A stretch of DNA of 21,912 nt from an uncultured Flavobacteriales bacterium. Its GTDB lineage: Bacteria > Bacteroidota > Bacteroidia > Flavobacteriales > UBA1820. The position numbers and the translations under genes are program-made. The stretch is from NCBI GenBank assembly GCA_902478645.1, contig CABSLV010000026.1:1-21912 (forward strand), read 5' to 3'. The notes under the pieces are model-generated. The model ran no database searches. It saw only the letters and a program-made list of their open reading frames with translations, and had not been told where the DNA came from. Of the stretch, positions 7,483-14,044 are shown piece by piece. Positions within the stretch are counted from its first letter, which is position 1; every line of letters starts with the position of its first letter.

Positions 7483-7490
7483 TACCTTTG
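7483..7490 (+). promoter_or_regulatory. Promoter -7 element of the arginine operon
   Basis: TACCTTTG matches TAnnTTTG perfectly and is preceded by a T-rich stretch. Transcription should start near 7496, giving a leader of about 290 nt before the GNAT gene at 7784. That is unusually long for this window, where other leaders are 0-65 nt. Confidence 0.7.
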
Positions 7491-7541
7491 CGCCATTGTA
7501 ATCCATGCTGGACAAATAGCGGGAGGATCCCGCCGGAAACC

Positions 7542-7616
7542 ATGAAAGGAAAGGAAGCGTTTTCGTTTGTTTTTTCTACGCTGCTTCGATGCAGGCGCGG
7601 GTGCGCCATGGCATGA
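7542..7616 (+). CDS. Candidate arginine leader peptide 1 (24 aa)
   Basis: ATG at 7542 opens a 24-codon frame beginning MKGKEAF and containing LLRCRRGC, with three Arg codons (CGA, AGG, CGC) in four positions, then TGA at 7614. The Arg codons overlap the left arm of a hairpin (GGCGC 7594-7598 with GCGCC 7603-7607). Stalling there would free downstream RNA. This arrangement resembles ribosome-mediated attenuation, but a 24-codon frame in GC-rich DNA can occur by chance. The frame is too short for homology to help, and no Shine-Dalgarno sequence is expected in this phylum. Confidence 0.35.
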   Translation: MKGKEAFSFVFSTLLRCRRGCAMA

Positions 7617-7670
7617 TTTTGCCGTGTGGCGGTAGGGGGATCACCGCAGCGGCTGGTACGATTTTATTTT
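7607..7670 (+). promoter_or_regulatory. Attenuator-like alternative hairpins in the arginine leader
   Basis: Two hairpins share bases and exclude one another. CATGGC 7607-7612 can pair with GCCGTG 7621-7626. Alternatively GCCG 7621-7624 pairs with CGGC 7650-7653 and encloses GCGGT 7629-7633 with ACCGC 7643-7647. The second stem is followed, after about 7 bases, by the T-rich run at 7661-7670. The terminator is weak by sequence because its U-tract is displaced and interrupted. Pairing was worked out by eye; no folding energy was calculated. Confidence 0.3.
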
Positions 7671-7689
7671 CCCAGGAACATTATTGGAC

Positions 7690-7770
7690 ATGAAAGGAAA
7701 CGGCTGTGCAGGTCGTGGATGGAGTTTTCGTTCTCGGGTGGGTTGTCAAAGACAAAATTCAACTTTTTAA
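7690..7770 (+). CDS. Candidate arginine leader peptide 2 (26 aa)
   Basis: A second short frame opens with the same 12 bases (CATGAAAGGAAA) as leader peptide 1 and so begins MKG as well. It contains GRGWSFRSRVGCQRQ, four Arg in 26 residues, and ends with TAA 13 bases before the ATG of the GNAT gene. That position would allow translational coupling. The GNAT frame is also open here from a GTG at 7706, so an N-terminally longer GNAT is the competing reading. The repeated start region is the main reason for listing it. Confidence 0.33.
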   Translation: MKGNGCAGRGWSFRSRVGCQRQNSTF

Positions 7771-7783
7771 TATTTCTCATCGA

Positions 7784-8413
7784 ATGGACATAAAGGATAT
7801 CGATGTTTTCGTGGCCTCTGAGGAGCATTTGAAGTATGCGCCTACCATTTGTCAGGCGATCGAAACGGCCGCCTATGCGCGCGGGACGGGTATCGCCAAA
7901 CGCAAACCGGAGTACATCGAAAACAAGATGAAGGACGGCAAGGCTATCATCGCCCTTACGCGGGACGGGCAGTTTGCGGGCTTCAGCTATATCGAAACGT
8001 GGGAACACGAAAAGTATGTGGCCACCTCGGGGCTTATCGTGGTGCCGGAATATCGCATGTCGGGCTTGGCCAAGAAGATCAAACACGCGACTTTCCTCTT
8101 GGCCCGCACGCGTTTCCCGGAGTCGAAGATATTCAGTATCACTACCTCGCTGGCTGTGATGAAACTCAACACCAACCTGGGGTACAAACCGGTGACCTTT
8201 TCCGAGCTTACTACCGACGAAACGTTCTGGAGCGGATGCCAGGGTTGCGTGAACTTCGACGTGCTTTCGCGCAACAACAGGCGCATGTGTCTGTGCACCG
8301 GTATGCTTTTCGATCCGAAAACAACCTCGGACGAACAGGTTTTGAAAAATATCAGTATCTTTAACGGCGTGGTGGACTTCCACCCCCAGAGTCAAACGGA
8401 AAAACAACAGTAA
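7784..8413 (+). CDS. GNAT-family N-acyltransferase, probable glutamate N-acyltransferase of arginine synthesis
   Basis: This 209-residue protein shows the GNAT acyl-CoA-binding signature around YRMSGLAKKI (residues 90-99), between the beta strand SGLIVV and the helix that follows. It lies 3 bases before argG and is the first full gene of the arginine cluster. No ArgA or ArgJ is present in the window. In Bacteroidales a GNAT gene in this position is thought to supply the first step, acylation of glutamate with acetyl- or succinyl-CoA. That assignment rests on context and on my memory of genetic work in Bacteroides. An unusual feature is a cysteine group near the C-terminus, C152-x2-C155 and C169-x-C171, which could bind a metal. 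The ATG at 7784 was chosen over the GTG at 7706 because the longer N-terminus overlaps the leader region. Confidence 0.75.
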   Translation: MDIKDIDVFVASEEHLKYAPTICQAIETAAYARGTGIAKRKPEYIENKMKDGKAIIALTRDGQFAGFSYIETWEHEKYVATSGLIVVPEYRMSGLAKKIKHATFLLARTRFPESKIFSITTSLAVMKLNTNLGYKPVTFSELTTDETFWSGCQGCVNFDVLSRNNRRMCLCTGMLFDPKTTSDEQVLKNISIFNGVVDFHPQSQTEKQQ

Positions 8414-8416
8414 AAG

Positions 8417-9646
8417 ATGAAAAAGAAAGTATTGGTGGCATTCAGCGGTGGGCTGGACACCTCGTTCTGTGTAAAATACCTCAAGGAAGAAAAAGGATAC
8501 GACGTCTATACTGCCCTGGTGAATACCGGCGGATTCTCCCCCTCGCAGCTCGAGGAGGTCGAGAAGAAAGCGCTCGCTCTAGGGGCTGTATCGCACTGCA
8601 ACATCGACATCACCCAGGAGTTTTACGACAAGGCCATCCGCTATATGATCTTCGGCAATGTCCTGCGTGGCAATACTTATCCTATTTCGGTAAGTTCCGA
8701 GCGCGTATTCCAGGCCATCGCCATCATCGAGTATGCCAAGCAGATCGGCGTTCATGCCGTGGCGCACGGTTCGACCGGTGCGGGCAACGACCAGGTGCGT
8801 TTCGACATGATCTTCCAGACCTTGGCTCCCGAGATCGAGGTCATCGCCCTGGTGCGTGACTTGTCCCTTTCCCGTCAGCAGGAGATCGACTACCTCAAGG
8901 AACACGGAGCGGCTGCTTCGTGGGAAAAGTCGAAATATTCCATCAACCAGGGTATCTGGGGTACGTCGGTCGGCGGGGTGGAAACGCTCCACTCGGAACA
9001 GACCCTGCCCGAGGAGGCTTATCCCAGCCAACTCACCGAGACGAAAGTCCACACGGTGTACATCGACTTCGAGAAAGGCGAACCGGTGGGCCTCGACGGG
9101 CAGAAGATGTCTCCGCTGAAGGTGATCACCGAACTGGAAAAGATCGCTTCGGCCTATGCCATCGGCCGCGATATGCACGTGGGTGATACCATCATCGGTA
9201 TCAAGGGCCGTGTAGGTTTCGAGGCGGCCGCCGCGCTGGTGATTATCAAAGCGCACCACATGCTCGAGAAGCACACCATGACCAAGTGGCAGGCTTACTG
9301 GAAACAGCAGATCGGCGACTTCTACGGGATGCTGATGCACGAGGGCCAATACCTGGATCCGGTGATGCGCAACATGGAAGCCTTCCTGGAGGATTCGCAG
9401 CGTTCCGTTACGGGTCGCGTGGGGGTAATCCTGCGTCCTTACACCTTTATGGTCGAGGGAGTGCAGTCGCCTTACGACCTGATGAACTCCGGTTACGGCG
9501 AATACGGCGAGATGAACAAGGCCTTCAGCGGCCGCGATGCCGAAGGCTTCATCAAGGTGCTGGCTCTGCCCAACAAGATCTACTACCACGTCAATGGCTT
9601 GGACAAGCAGGGCATTGCCGTGAAGGGCTCCCAGGACGAGAAATAA
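8417..9646 (+). CDS. argG: Argininosuccinate synthase
   Basis: ArgG joins citrulline and aspartate using ATP, the penultimate step of arginine synthesis in the cytoplasm. The 409-residue product has normal length. It opens with the N-type ATP pyrophosphatase P-loop AFSGGLDTS (residues 8-16), and shows the citrulline/aspartate-binding segments HGSTGAGNDQVRFD and WEKSKYSINQGIWG. It follows the GNAT gene with a 3-base gap, so the two are surely co-transcribed. The next step, ArgH, is not in this window, and neither is the regulator ArgR. Confidence 0.97.
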   Translation: MKKKVLVAFSGGLDTSFCVKYLKEEKGYDVYTALVNTGGFSPSQLEEVEKKALALGAVSHCNIDITQEFYDKAIRYMIFGNVLRGNTYPISVSSERVFQAIAIIEYAKQIGVHAVAHGSTGAGNDQVRFDMIFQTLAPEIEVIALVRDLSLSRQQEIDYLKEHGAAASWEKSKYSINQGIWGTSVGGVETLHSEQTLPEEAYPSQLTETKVHTVYIDFEKGEPVGLDGQKMSPLKVITELEKIASAYAIGRDMHVGDTIIGIKGRVGFEAAAALVIIKAHHMLEKHTMTKWQAYWKQQIGDFYGMLMHEGQYLDPVMRNMEAFLEDSQRSVTGRVGVILRPYTFMVEGVQSPYDLMNSGYGEYGEMNKAFSGRDAEGFIKVLALPNKIYYHVNGLDKQGIAVKGSQDEK

Positions 9647-9662
9647 GCAAGGGAGCTCCTCG

Positions 9663-10148
9663 ATGGGTCGTCGAAGCCTCTCCCGGGCAGTAGGGCTGGT
9701 GGTGTGCGCGCTTTTGGCCGTCGGTTGCGGAAAACGTTATATGGACCTGCCGCCGATGCAGTTCTATTCGCTGCTCACCTCCAACAAAAAGGTTCACGTG
9801 ATCGATGTGCGCACTCCGCAGGAATATGCGGATGAGCATATAAAGGGTGCGTTGAACCTTCCGGTGTCCGATACGGCGGCGTTTTGGGCGTCGGTGGACA
9901 GCTTGAGCCACAAGACTCCCTTTGCCGTGTATTGCCGCAGCGGGGTGCGCAGCGCGTGCGCTGCGCAGATGCTCTCCGAGCGGGGTTATATGGTGTACAA
10001 CCTCAAGGGAGGCATCGAGGCGTGGAAACGTCGGCGTTTGCCTTTGGGAGGCACGCAGGCACCGCCTCCCAGTGCGGATACGACCCGCCCCCGTTGGTTG
10101 CAAGGACAATTGGAAGACGTTTATTTAGAAGACATAGATAAGAAATGA
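9663..10148 (+). CDS. Rhodanese-domain lipoprotein inside the arginine operon
   Basis: The 161-residue protein has a basic start, a hydrophobic stretch and a lipobox LAVGC with Cys22, so it is probably a lipoprotein. Residues about 30-130 form one rhodanese domain: VIDVRTPQEYADEHIKGALN, then the active-site loop CRSGVRS with Cys91, then YNLKGGIEAWK. A Pro-rich, poorly ordered tail follows. Rhodaneses move sulfane sulfur or hold Cys-phosphate-like ligands; the substrate cannot be read from the sequence. It lies 16 bases after argG and overlaps argC by ATGA, so it is made together with arginine enzymes although it should act in the periplasm. That mixture is odd, and operon membership may reflect control rather than pathway. 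Confidence 0.87.
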   Translation: MGRRSLSRAVGLVVCALLAVGCGKRYMDLPPMQFYSLLTSNKKVHVIDVRTPQEYADEHIKGALNLPVSDTAAFWASVDSLSHKTPFAVYCRSGVRSACAAQMLSERGYMVYNLKGGIEAWKRRRLPLGGTQAPPPSADTTRPRWLQGQLEDVYLEDIDKK

Positions 10149-11146
10149 TAGAACAGACGCAGCGAAAACTCAAGATAGGGATCGTGGGCGGAGCCGGATA
10201 TACGGCCGGTGAACTCCTGCGCATCATCCTGCGCCACCCGATGGTCAAGGTGGATTTCGTGTATTCCACTTCGAGCGCCGGCGCGCCGCTTCACAGCATC
10301 CATTACGACTTGCTGGGAGTGACGGACCTGTGTTTTACCGATCAGGTCAATCCTACGGTCGATGTCCTGTTCCTCTGCACGGCGCATGGGGACTCGGGGC
10401 ATTTCCTTCAGGAAAACCCGTTTTGCGAACACACGCGCATCATTGACCTTTCGAACGAATTCCGCCTGAAGGCCGATTCTCGTTTCATGGGGCGCAAGTT
10501 CGTGTACGGCTTGCCGGAAGTGAACCGGGCCAAGATCGTCCGTGCGCACGACATTGCCAATCCGGGGTGTTTCGCTACTGCCATCCAGTTGGCATTGGCC
10601 CCCCTGGCGGCAAACGGTCTGTTGAACAGCGATGTCCATGTCAATGCCATTACGGGTTCTACCGGAGCGGGGGTCAAACCTTCGGCTACTACGCATTTCT
10701 CCTGGCGGGCGGACAACCTGTCGTACTACAAGCCCTTTACGCACCAGCATCTGGGCGAGATAAAGGAGACCTTGACCCGTCTGAACGGCTCGCTGGATCA
10801 TGAGATCTATTTCCTGCCGCTGCGGGGCAACCATACCCGAGGGATCTTTGCTACGGCTTACACCGACTTTGAGGGCGACTTGGAGCAGGCGCGCCGCCTC
10901 TACTCCGACTTTTATCGTTCGGCCGCCTTCACCCTGCTTTCCGACGCGCCGCAGGTACACCTGAAGATGGCGGTCAATACCAACAAATGCGTCCTGGGCT
11001 TGCACAAACATGGGAACAAACTGCTGATCACTTCGGTGATCGACAACCTGATCAAAGGTGCTTCGGGTCAGGCGGTACAGAACATGAATCTGATGTTCGG
11101 CCTGCCGGAAGACATGGGACTCAATTTGAAAGGCTCCGCTTTCTGA
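10145..11146 (+). CDS. argC: N-acyl-gamma-glutamyl-phosphate reductase
   Basis: ArgC reduces N-acylglutamyl phosphate to the semialdehyde with NADPH. The 333-residue product has the dinucleotide-binding motif GIVGGAGYTAGEL at residues 12-24, the catalytic Cys142 in ANPGCFATAIQ, and the downstream active-site segment GNHTRGIFAT. The start overlaps the rhodanese stop by ATGA, which fixes it. In Bacteroidetes the natural substrate may carry a succinyl instead of an acetyl group; sequence alone does not decide this. A 293-base spacer separates it from argD. Confidence 0.96.
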   Translation: MIEQTQRKLKIGIVGGAGYTAGELLRIILRHPMVKVDFVYSTSSAGAPLHSIHYDLLGVTDLCFTDQVNPTVDVLFLCTAHGDSGHFLQENPFCEHTRIIDLSNEFRLKADSRFMGRKFVYGLPEVNRAKIVRAHDIANPGCFATAIQLALAPLAANGLLNSDVHVNAITGSTGAGVKPSATTHFSWRADNLSYYKPFTHQHLGEIKETLTRLNGSLDHEIYFLPLRGNHTRGIFATAYTDFEGDLEQARRLYSDFYRSAAFTLLSDAPQVHLKMAVNTNKCVLGLHKHGNKLLITSVIDNLIKGASGQAVQNMNLMFGLPEDMGLNLKGSAF

Positions 11147-11439
11147 TCCGTTTTTTCTCCTCTCCCGGAGGCTTCGTCCCGGGGGATTCCCGAACTTACC
11201 TCTCCGCCGCCTTTCGGGATTGCCCGCAAGGGGAGAAACCGAGTGGAGCGCGAGGGAAGGGAGAGGAAGAGCAGGAGAGAAAAGGCGGGAGAAAAGTCAG
11301 CAGAGAAAAGAAAGAAAAAAGAAGAACACAAAAAATCCCTCGGTGCTCGGGGGGGCGGAACAGGCGGGGAGGGGAAAAAACATCGGACCCTCCGACCGGG
11401 ACGCCCGCCGGAAGAGGGTGACAAGCAAAAGATACGAAA
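11147..11439 (+). other. Long GA-rich spacer between argC and argD
   Basis: The first about 70 bases are T/C-rich with GGG/CCC blocks; from 11228 to 11345 the coding strand is almost pure A and G. Open frames exist only because of this bias and encode Lys/Arg/Glu strings without family character. No TAnnTTTG element and no clear terminator stem was seen. I cannot tell whether argD is transcribed from an own promoter or by read-through. Confidence 0.5.
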
Positions 11440-12573
11440 ATGAAACTGTTCGATGTATATCCTCTGTACGATGTGGACATCGTACGCGGACAAGGCTGCC
11501 ACGTGTGGGATGCCGCCGGTGAACAATACCTGGACCTCTACGGAGGACATGCCGTTATCTCGATCGGCCATGCCCACCCCCATTATGTGGAAGCGATTTC
11601 CCGGCAGGTTGCCCGCCTGGGGTTCTATTCCAACTCGGTCATCAACACCCTCCAGCGTACCTTGGCCGAGCGTCTGGGACACATCAGCGGGATGGAGGAC
11701 TACACCTTCTTCATGTGCAACAGCGGCGCGGAAGCCAATGAAAACGCTATCAAACTCGCATCCTTCGCCACCGGGCGGGATCGGGTGGTGGCCTTCTCCC
11801 GTTCGTTCCACGGACGGACGTCGGAAGCCGTGGCCGTAACGGACAATCCCAAGATCGTCGCTCCGGTAAACGACGTCCAAAAGCGCACCTTTGTCCCCTT
11901 GAACGACATCGAGGCCGTTCGGAAAGAATTGGCTCAGGGCGACGTTTGCGCGGTGATCGTCGAAGGTATCCAGGGGGTAGGCGGTATGGGGGTTCCCACC
12001 GACGAATTTCTCCAGGACCTCCAGCGGGAGTGTCACGCAGCAGGGACCAAACTCATCCTCGATGAGGTGCAGTCCGGCTGCGGGCGTACCGGAAAATACT
12101 TCGCTTTCCAGCATGCCGGCATTTCTCCCGATATCATATCGGTCGCCAAGGGGATCGGCAACGGCTTCCCGGTCGCCGGTATCCTGATCGCCCCCGACAT
12201 CGAGGCGCGTTACGGGATGCTGGGCACCACTTTCGGTGGAAACCATCTGGCGTGTGCGGCTTGCCTGGCGGTGATCGACGTGATGCAGGACGAACACTTG
12301 ATGGACAATGCGGCGCGTATTGGCGCGTATGCCGCCCGGCGTTTTGCCGAGTTGCCCCACGTGGTGGCGGTAAAGGGTCGGGGATTGATGTTGGGAATCG
12401 AATTCGACCGGCCGATCGCCGAACTGCGCAAGCATCTCGTGCTTAAAAAGCATATCTTTACCGGCTCGGCATCCAATCCGGCGATGATCCGTTTCCTCCC
12501 GCCTCTGACCATCGGCCAGCAGCAGGTGGACGAGCTTTGCACCGCGGTGGAAGCCTTGACCGAGAAGTGGTGA
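11440..12573 (+). CDS. argD: Acylornithine aminotransferase
   Basis: ArgD is a class III pyridoxal-phosphate aminotransferase that turns N-acylglutamate semialdehyde into N-acylornithine. The 377-residue product has the phosphate-binding segment NSGAEANENAIK (residues 94-105), the FHGRT segment, LILDEVQSGCGRTGK (205-219) with the conserved Asp, and the cofactor Lys237 in SVAKGIGNGFP. A full-length family match has no gaps. The start MKLFDVYPLYDV is the common Bacteroidales opening. The upstream spacer is long and GA-rich. The acyl group handled in vivo is probably the same as that of ArgF', which in this phylum is often succinyl. Confidence 0.95.
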   Translation: MKLFDVYPLYDVDIVRGQGCHVWDAAGEQYLDLYGGHAVISIGHAHPHYVEAISRQVARLGFYSNSVINTLQRTLAERLGHISGMEDYTFFMCNSGAEANENAIKLASFATGRDRVVAFSRSFHGRTSEAVAVTDNPKIVAPVNDVQKRTFVPLNDIEAVRKELAQGDVCAVIVEGIQGVGGMGVPTDEFLQDLQRECHAAGTKLILDEVQSGCGRTGKYFAFQHAGISPDIISVAKGIGNGFPVAGILIAPDIEARYGMLGTTFGGNHLACAACLAVIDVMQDEHLMDNAARIGAYAARRFAELPHVVAVKGRGLMLGIEFDRPIAELRKHLVLKKHIFTGSASNPAMIRFLPPLTIGQQQVDELCTAVEALTEKW

Positions 12574-12769
12574 TCGCTTCGCTCGAAAGTGGGGCTCGTT
12601 CGCTGGGAGGCCGGGCTTTAACATCCCGGGCAAAAGAACAGGGGGCGATACGATAGGGGCTGAGAAGGAGAGAGAGGGAAGAGAGGAAGAAGAACGGTCC
12701 GCTGTTGAAATTGCCCGGAGACCCCCGGAGAGAAAAGAAATTAGTACAACGATCAAAATACGACAGACG
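12574..12769 (+). other. GA-rich spacer between argD and the hydrolase gene
   Basis: This 196-base stretch contains a short possible stem (CCGGG near 12609 with CCCGG near 12624) without a T-tract and a purine-rich run at 12650-12735. No promoter of the TAnnTTTG type and no ORF with family character was seen. Confidence 0.45.
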
Positions 12770-13414
12770 ATGGAGCTGAAGAAGGTGTTTTTCTGGAATG
12801 TGGATACCCAGCGGGACTTTATGGAAGAAACCGGTGCCTTGTATGTGCCGGGTGCCCGGGAGATCCGTCCCGCCTTGGCGCGGCTGACGGCTTTTGCCCG
12901 GGAGAAAGGCATCCCGGTGGTGTCCTCGGCCGACTATCATTACCAGGAGAGTGCGGAACTGTCCGATGCCCCGGATTTTAAGACCACGTTCCCGCCTCAT
13001 TGCATGGCCGAAACGCCCGGGGCGGAACTCATCCCCGAAACGTGTCCGCAGAAGCCGCTGATGATCTCGTGGGAAAAACTGTACCGGGATTTCGACACGG
13101 CCCGCCGGCGGGAATTTCTGGTGACCAAGGATGCCTTCGACGTCTTCGAAGGCAATCCCAATATGGATGACTTCGTCGAGGCGCTCTACGACGAGACGGG
13201 GCGCGATACGGCGGTGGTGTACGGTGTTTCGGGCAATGTGTGCGTGAAGTATGCGGTGGATGGCTTGCGCGAGCGGGATTTTCGGGTGGTGGTCATCTCG
13301 GATGCCATCGCCAGCCTGCCGGGTCTGCCCGATCCGCTGGTGAGCCCCGAGTGGACGGAGGATGAAAAACTGACGATCCTCACCCTGGACGAATTCCTCG
13401 CGTCGGTCGAGTAA
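12770..13414 (+). CDS. Cysteine hydrolase of the isochorismatase/nicotinamidase family
   Basis: The 214-residue product carries the full catalytic triad of the family: Asp12 in NVDTQRDF, Lys119 in LVTKDAFDVF and Cys157 in GVSGNVCVKYA. It also has the three metal ligands typical of nicotinamidases, Asp55 and His57 in ADYHYQ and His77 in FPPHCM. Nicotinamidase (PncA), which makes nicotinate and ammonia for NAD salvage, is therefore the best specific guess, but other amides are hydrolysed by relatives. It lies 21 bases before the DUF3267 gene and 196 bases after argD. Its presence among arginine genes is not explained by a known pathway; release of ammonia for carbamoyl phosphate is a speculation. 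Confidence 0.8.
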   Translation: MELKKVFFWNVDTQRDFMEETGALYVPGAREIRPALARLTAFAREKGIPVVSSADYHYQESAELSDAPDFKTTFPPHCMAETPGAELIPETCPQKPLMISWEKLYRDFDTARRREFLVTKDAFDVFEGNPNMDDFVEALYDETGRDTAVVYGVSGNVCVKYAVDGLRERDFRVVVISDAIASLPGLPDPLVSPEWTEDEKLTILTLDEFLASVE

Positions 13415-13435
13415 AACACCGCTCGGGTCGAAACG

Positions 13436-14029
13436 ATGGAGTACCGGATAACCCTCGAACAGGCCAACCGGCAGACCGTTCGGTATATCCTTTGGCCGGT
13501 GCTGCTTCTGGCGGCGGCGGTGTTCATCGCCCGGCTTCCTCATTGGGATTTTTCGTTTTGGATGCAGGCGCACGCGTGGGGCTTTGGGCCTTGGCTGCTC
13601 CGGTATGTGATGTGGCTGCTGATCTTCGTAGCGGCGTTGCTGGTCGGAGTGTTCGTGCATGAAGGCTTGCACGGAGTGGCGATCGTCTTGTTGGCGCGGG
13701 GAGGGTGGCGAAGCCTGGCGTTCGGTTTCGACCGGAAGACGCTTTCGCCCTTTGCTCATTCGCGGGTGCCGTTGCGCGCCTGGCAGATGACGGTCGTATG
13801 TTTGGCTCCCCTGGTGGGCCTGGGGTTGTTGCCGGCGGTGGCGGCGGTGATGGAGGGCAGCGTGTTCGTATATGCCCTTTCGGTGATTTTCATCGTGGCC
13901 AGCGGCGGGGACATGCTTTACGTGGGAATGCTGGTGCGCTATGCCAAGGGACGGGACTGGGTGCGGGACTTGCCGGATGCGGTGGGTTTTTCCCTGGAAG
14001 ATCCCGGAAAGGAGAAAGGAAAAGAATAA
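13436..14029 (+). CDS. DUF3267 membrane protein, putative zinc metalloprotease
   Basis: The 197-residue protein has about five hydrophobic segments (near 17-33, 52-74, 79-87, 117-137, 143-157). The motif HEGLH (His75, Glu76, His79) falls inside a membrane segment, the signature of DUF3267 proteins, which resemble site-2-type proteases. Asp159 in SGGDM may be the third metal ligand. Activity has not been shown for most of the family. The gene is 15 bases before argF' and 21 bases after the hydrolase, so all three are likely one transcript. A role in arginine metabolism is not known. The Lys/Glu-rich last eight residues look like a cytoplasmic tail. Confidence 0.8.
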   Translation: MEYRITLEQANRQTVRYILWPVLLLAAAVFIARLPHWDFSFWMQAHAWGFGPWLLRYVMWLLIFVAALLVGVFVHEGLHGVAIVLLARGGWRSLAFGFDRKTLSPFAHSRVPLRAWQMTVVCLAPLVGLGLLPAVAAVMEGSVFVYALSVIFIVASGGDMLYVGMLVRYAKGRDWVRDLPDAVGFSLEDPGKEKGKE

Positions 14030-14044
14030 ATATCGATACGATCC

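Noticed and set aside
7501..7550. Known riboswitch in the arginine leader
   Set aside because: I saw no TPP, cobalamin or SAM signature; the GCGGGA/TCCCGC hairpin near 7518 alone is not diagnostic.
5537..7609. Minus-strand frame of 690 codons opposite the membrane subunit
   Set aside because: It has His/Arg/Gln-rich sequence without domains, and the plus strand has a complete set of Fe-S motifs.
11339..11370. Possible terminator between argC and argD
   Set aside because: The CCCTCGG/CGGGGG pairing is poor and is not followed by T residues.
11220..11522. Open frame rich in Lys, Arg and Glu before argD
   Set aside because: It follows only from the GA-rich composition, overlaps the argD start in another frame and shows no family character.
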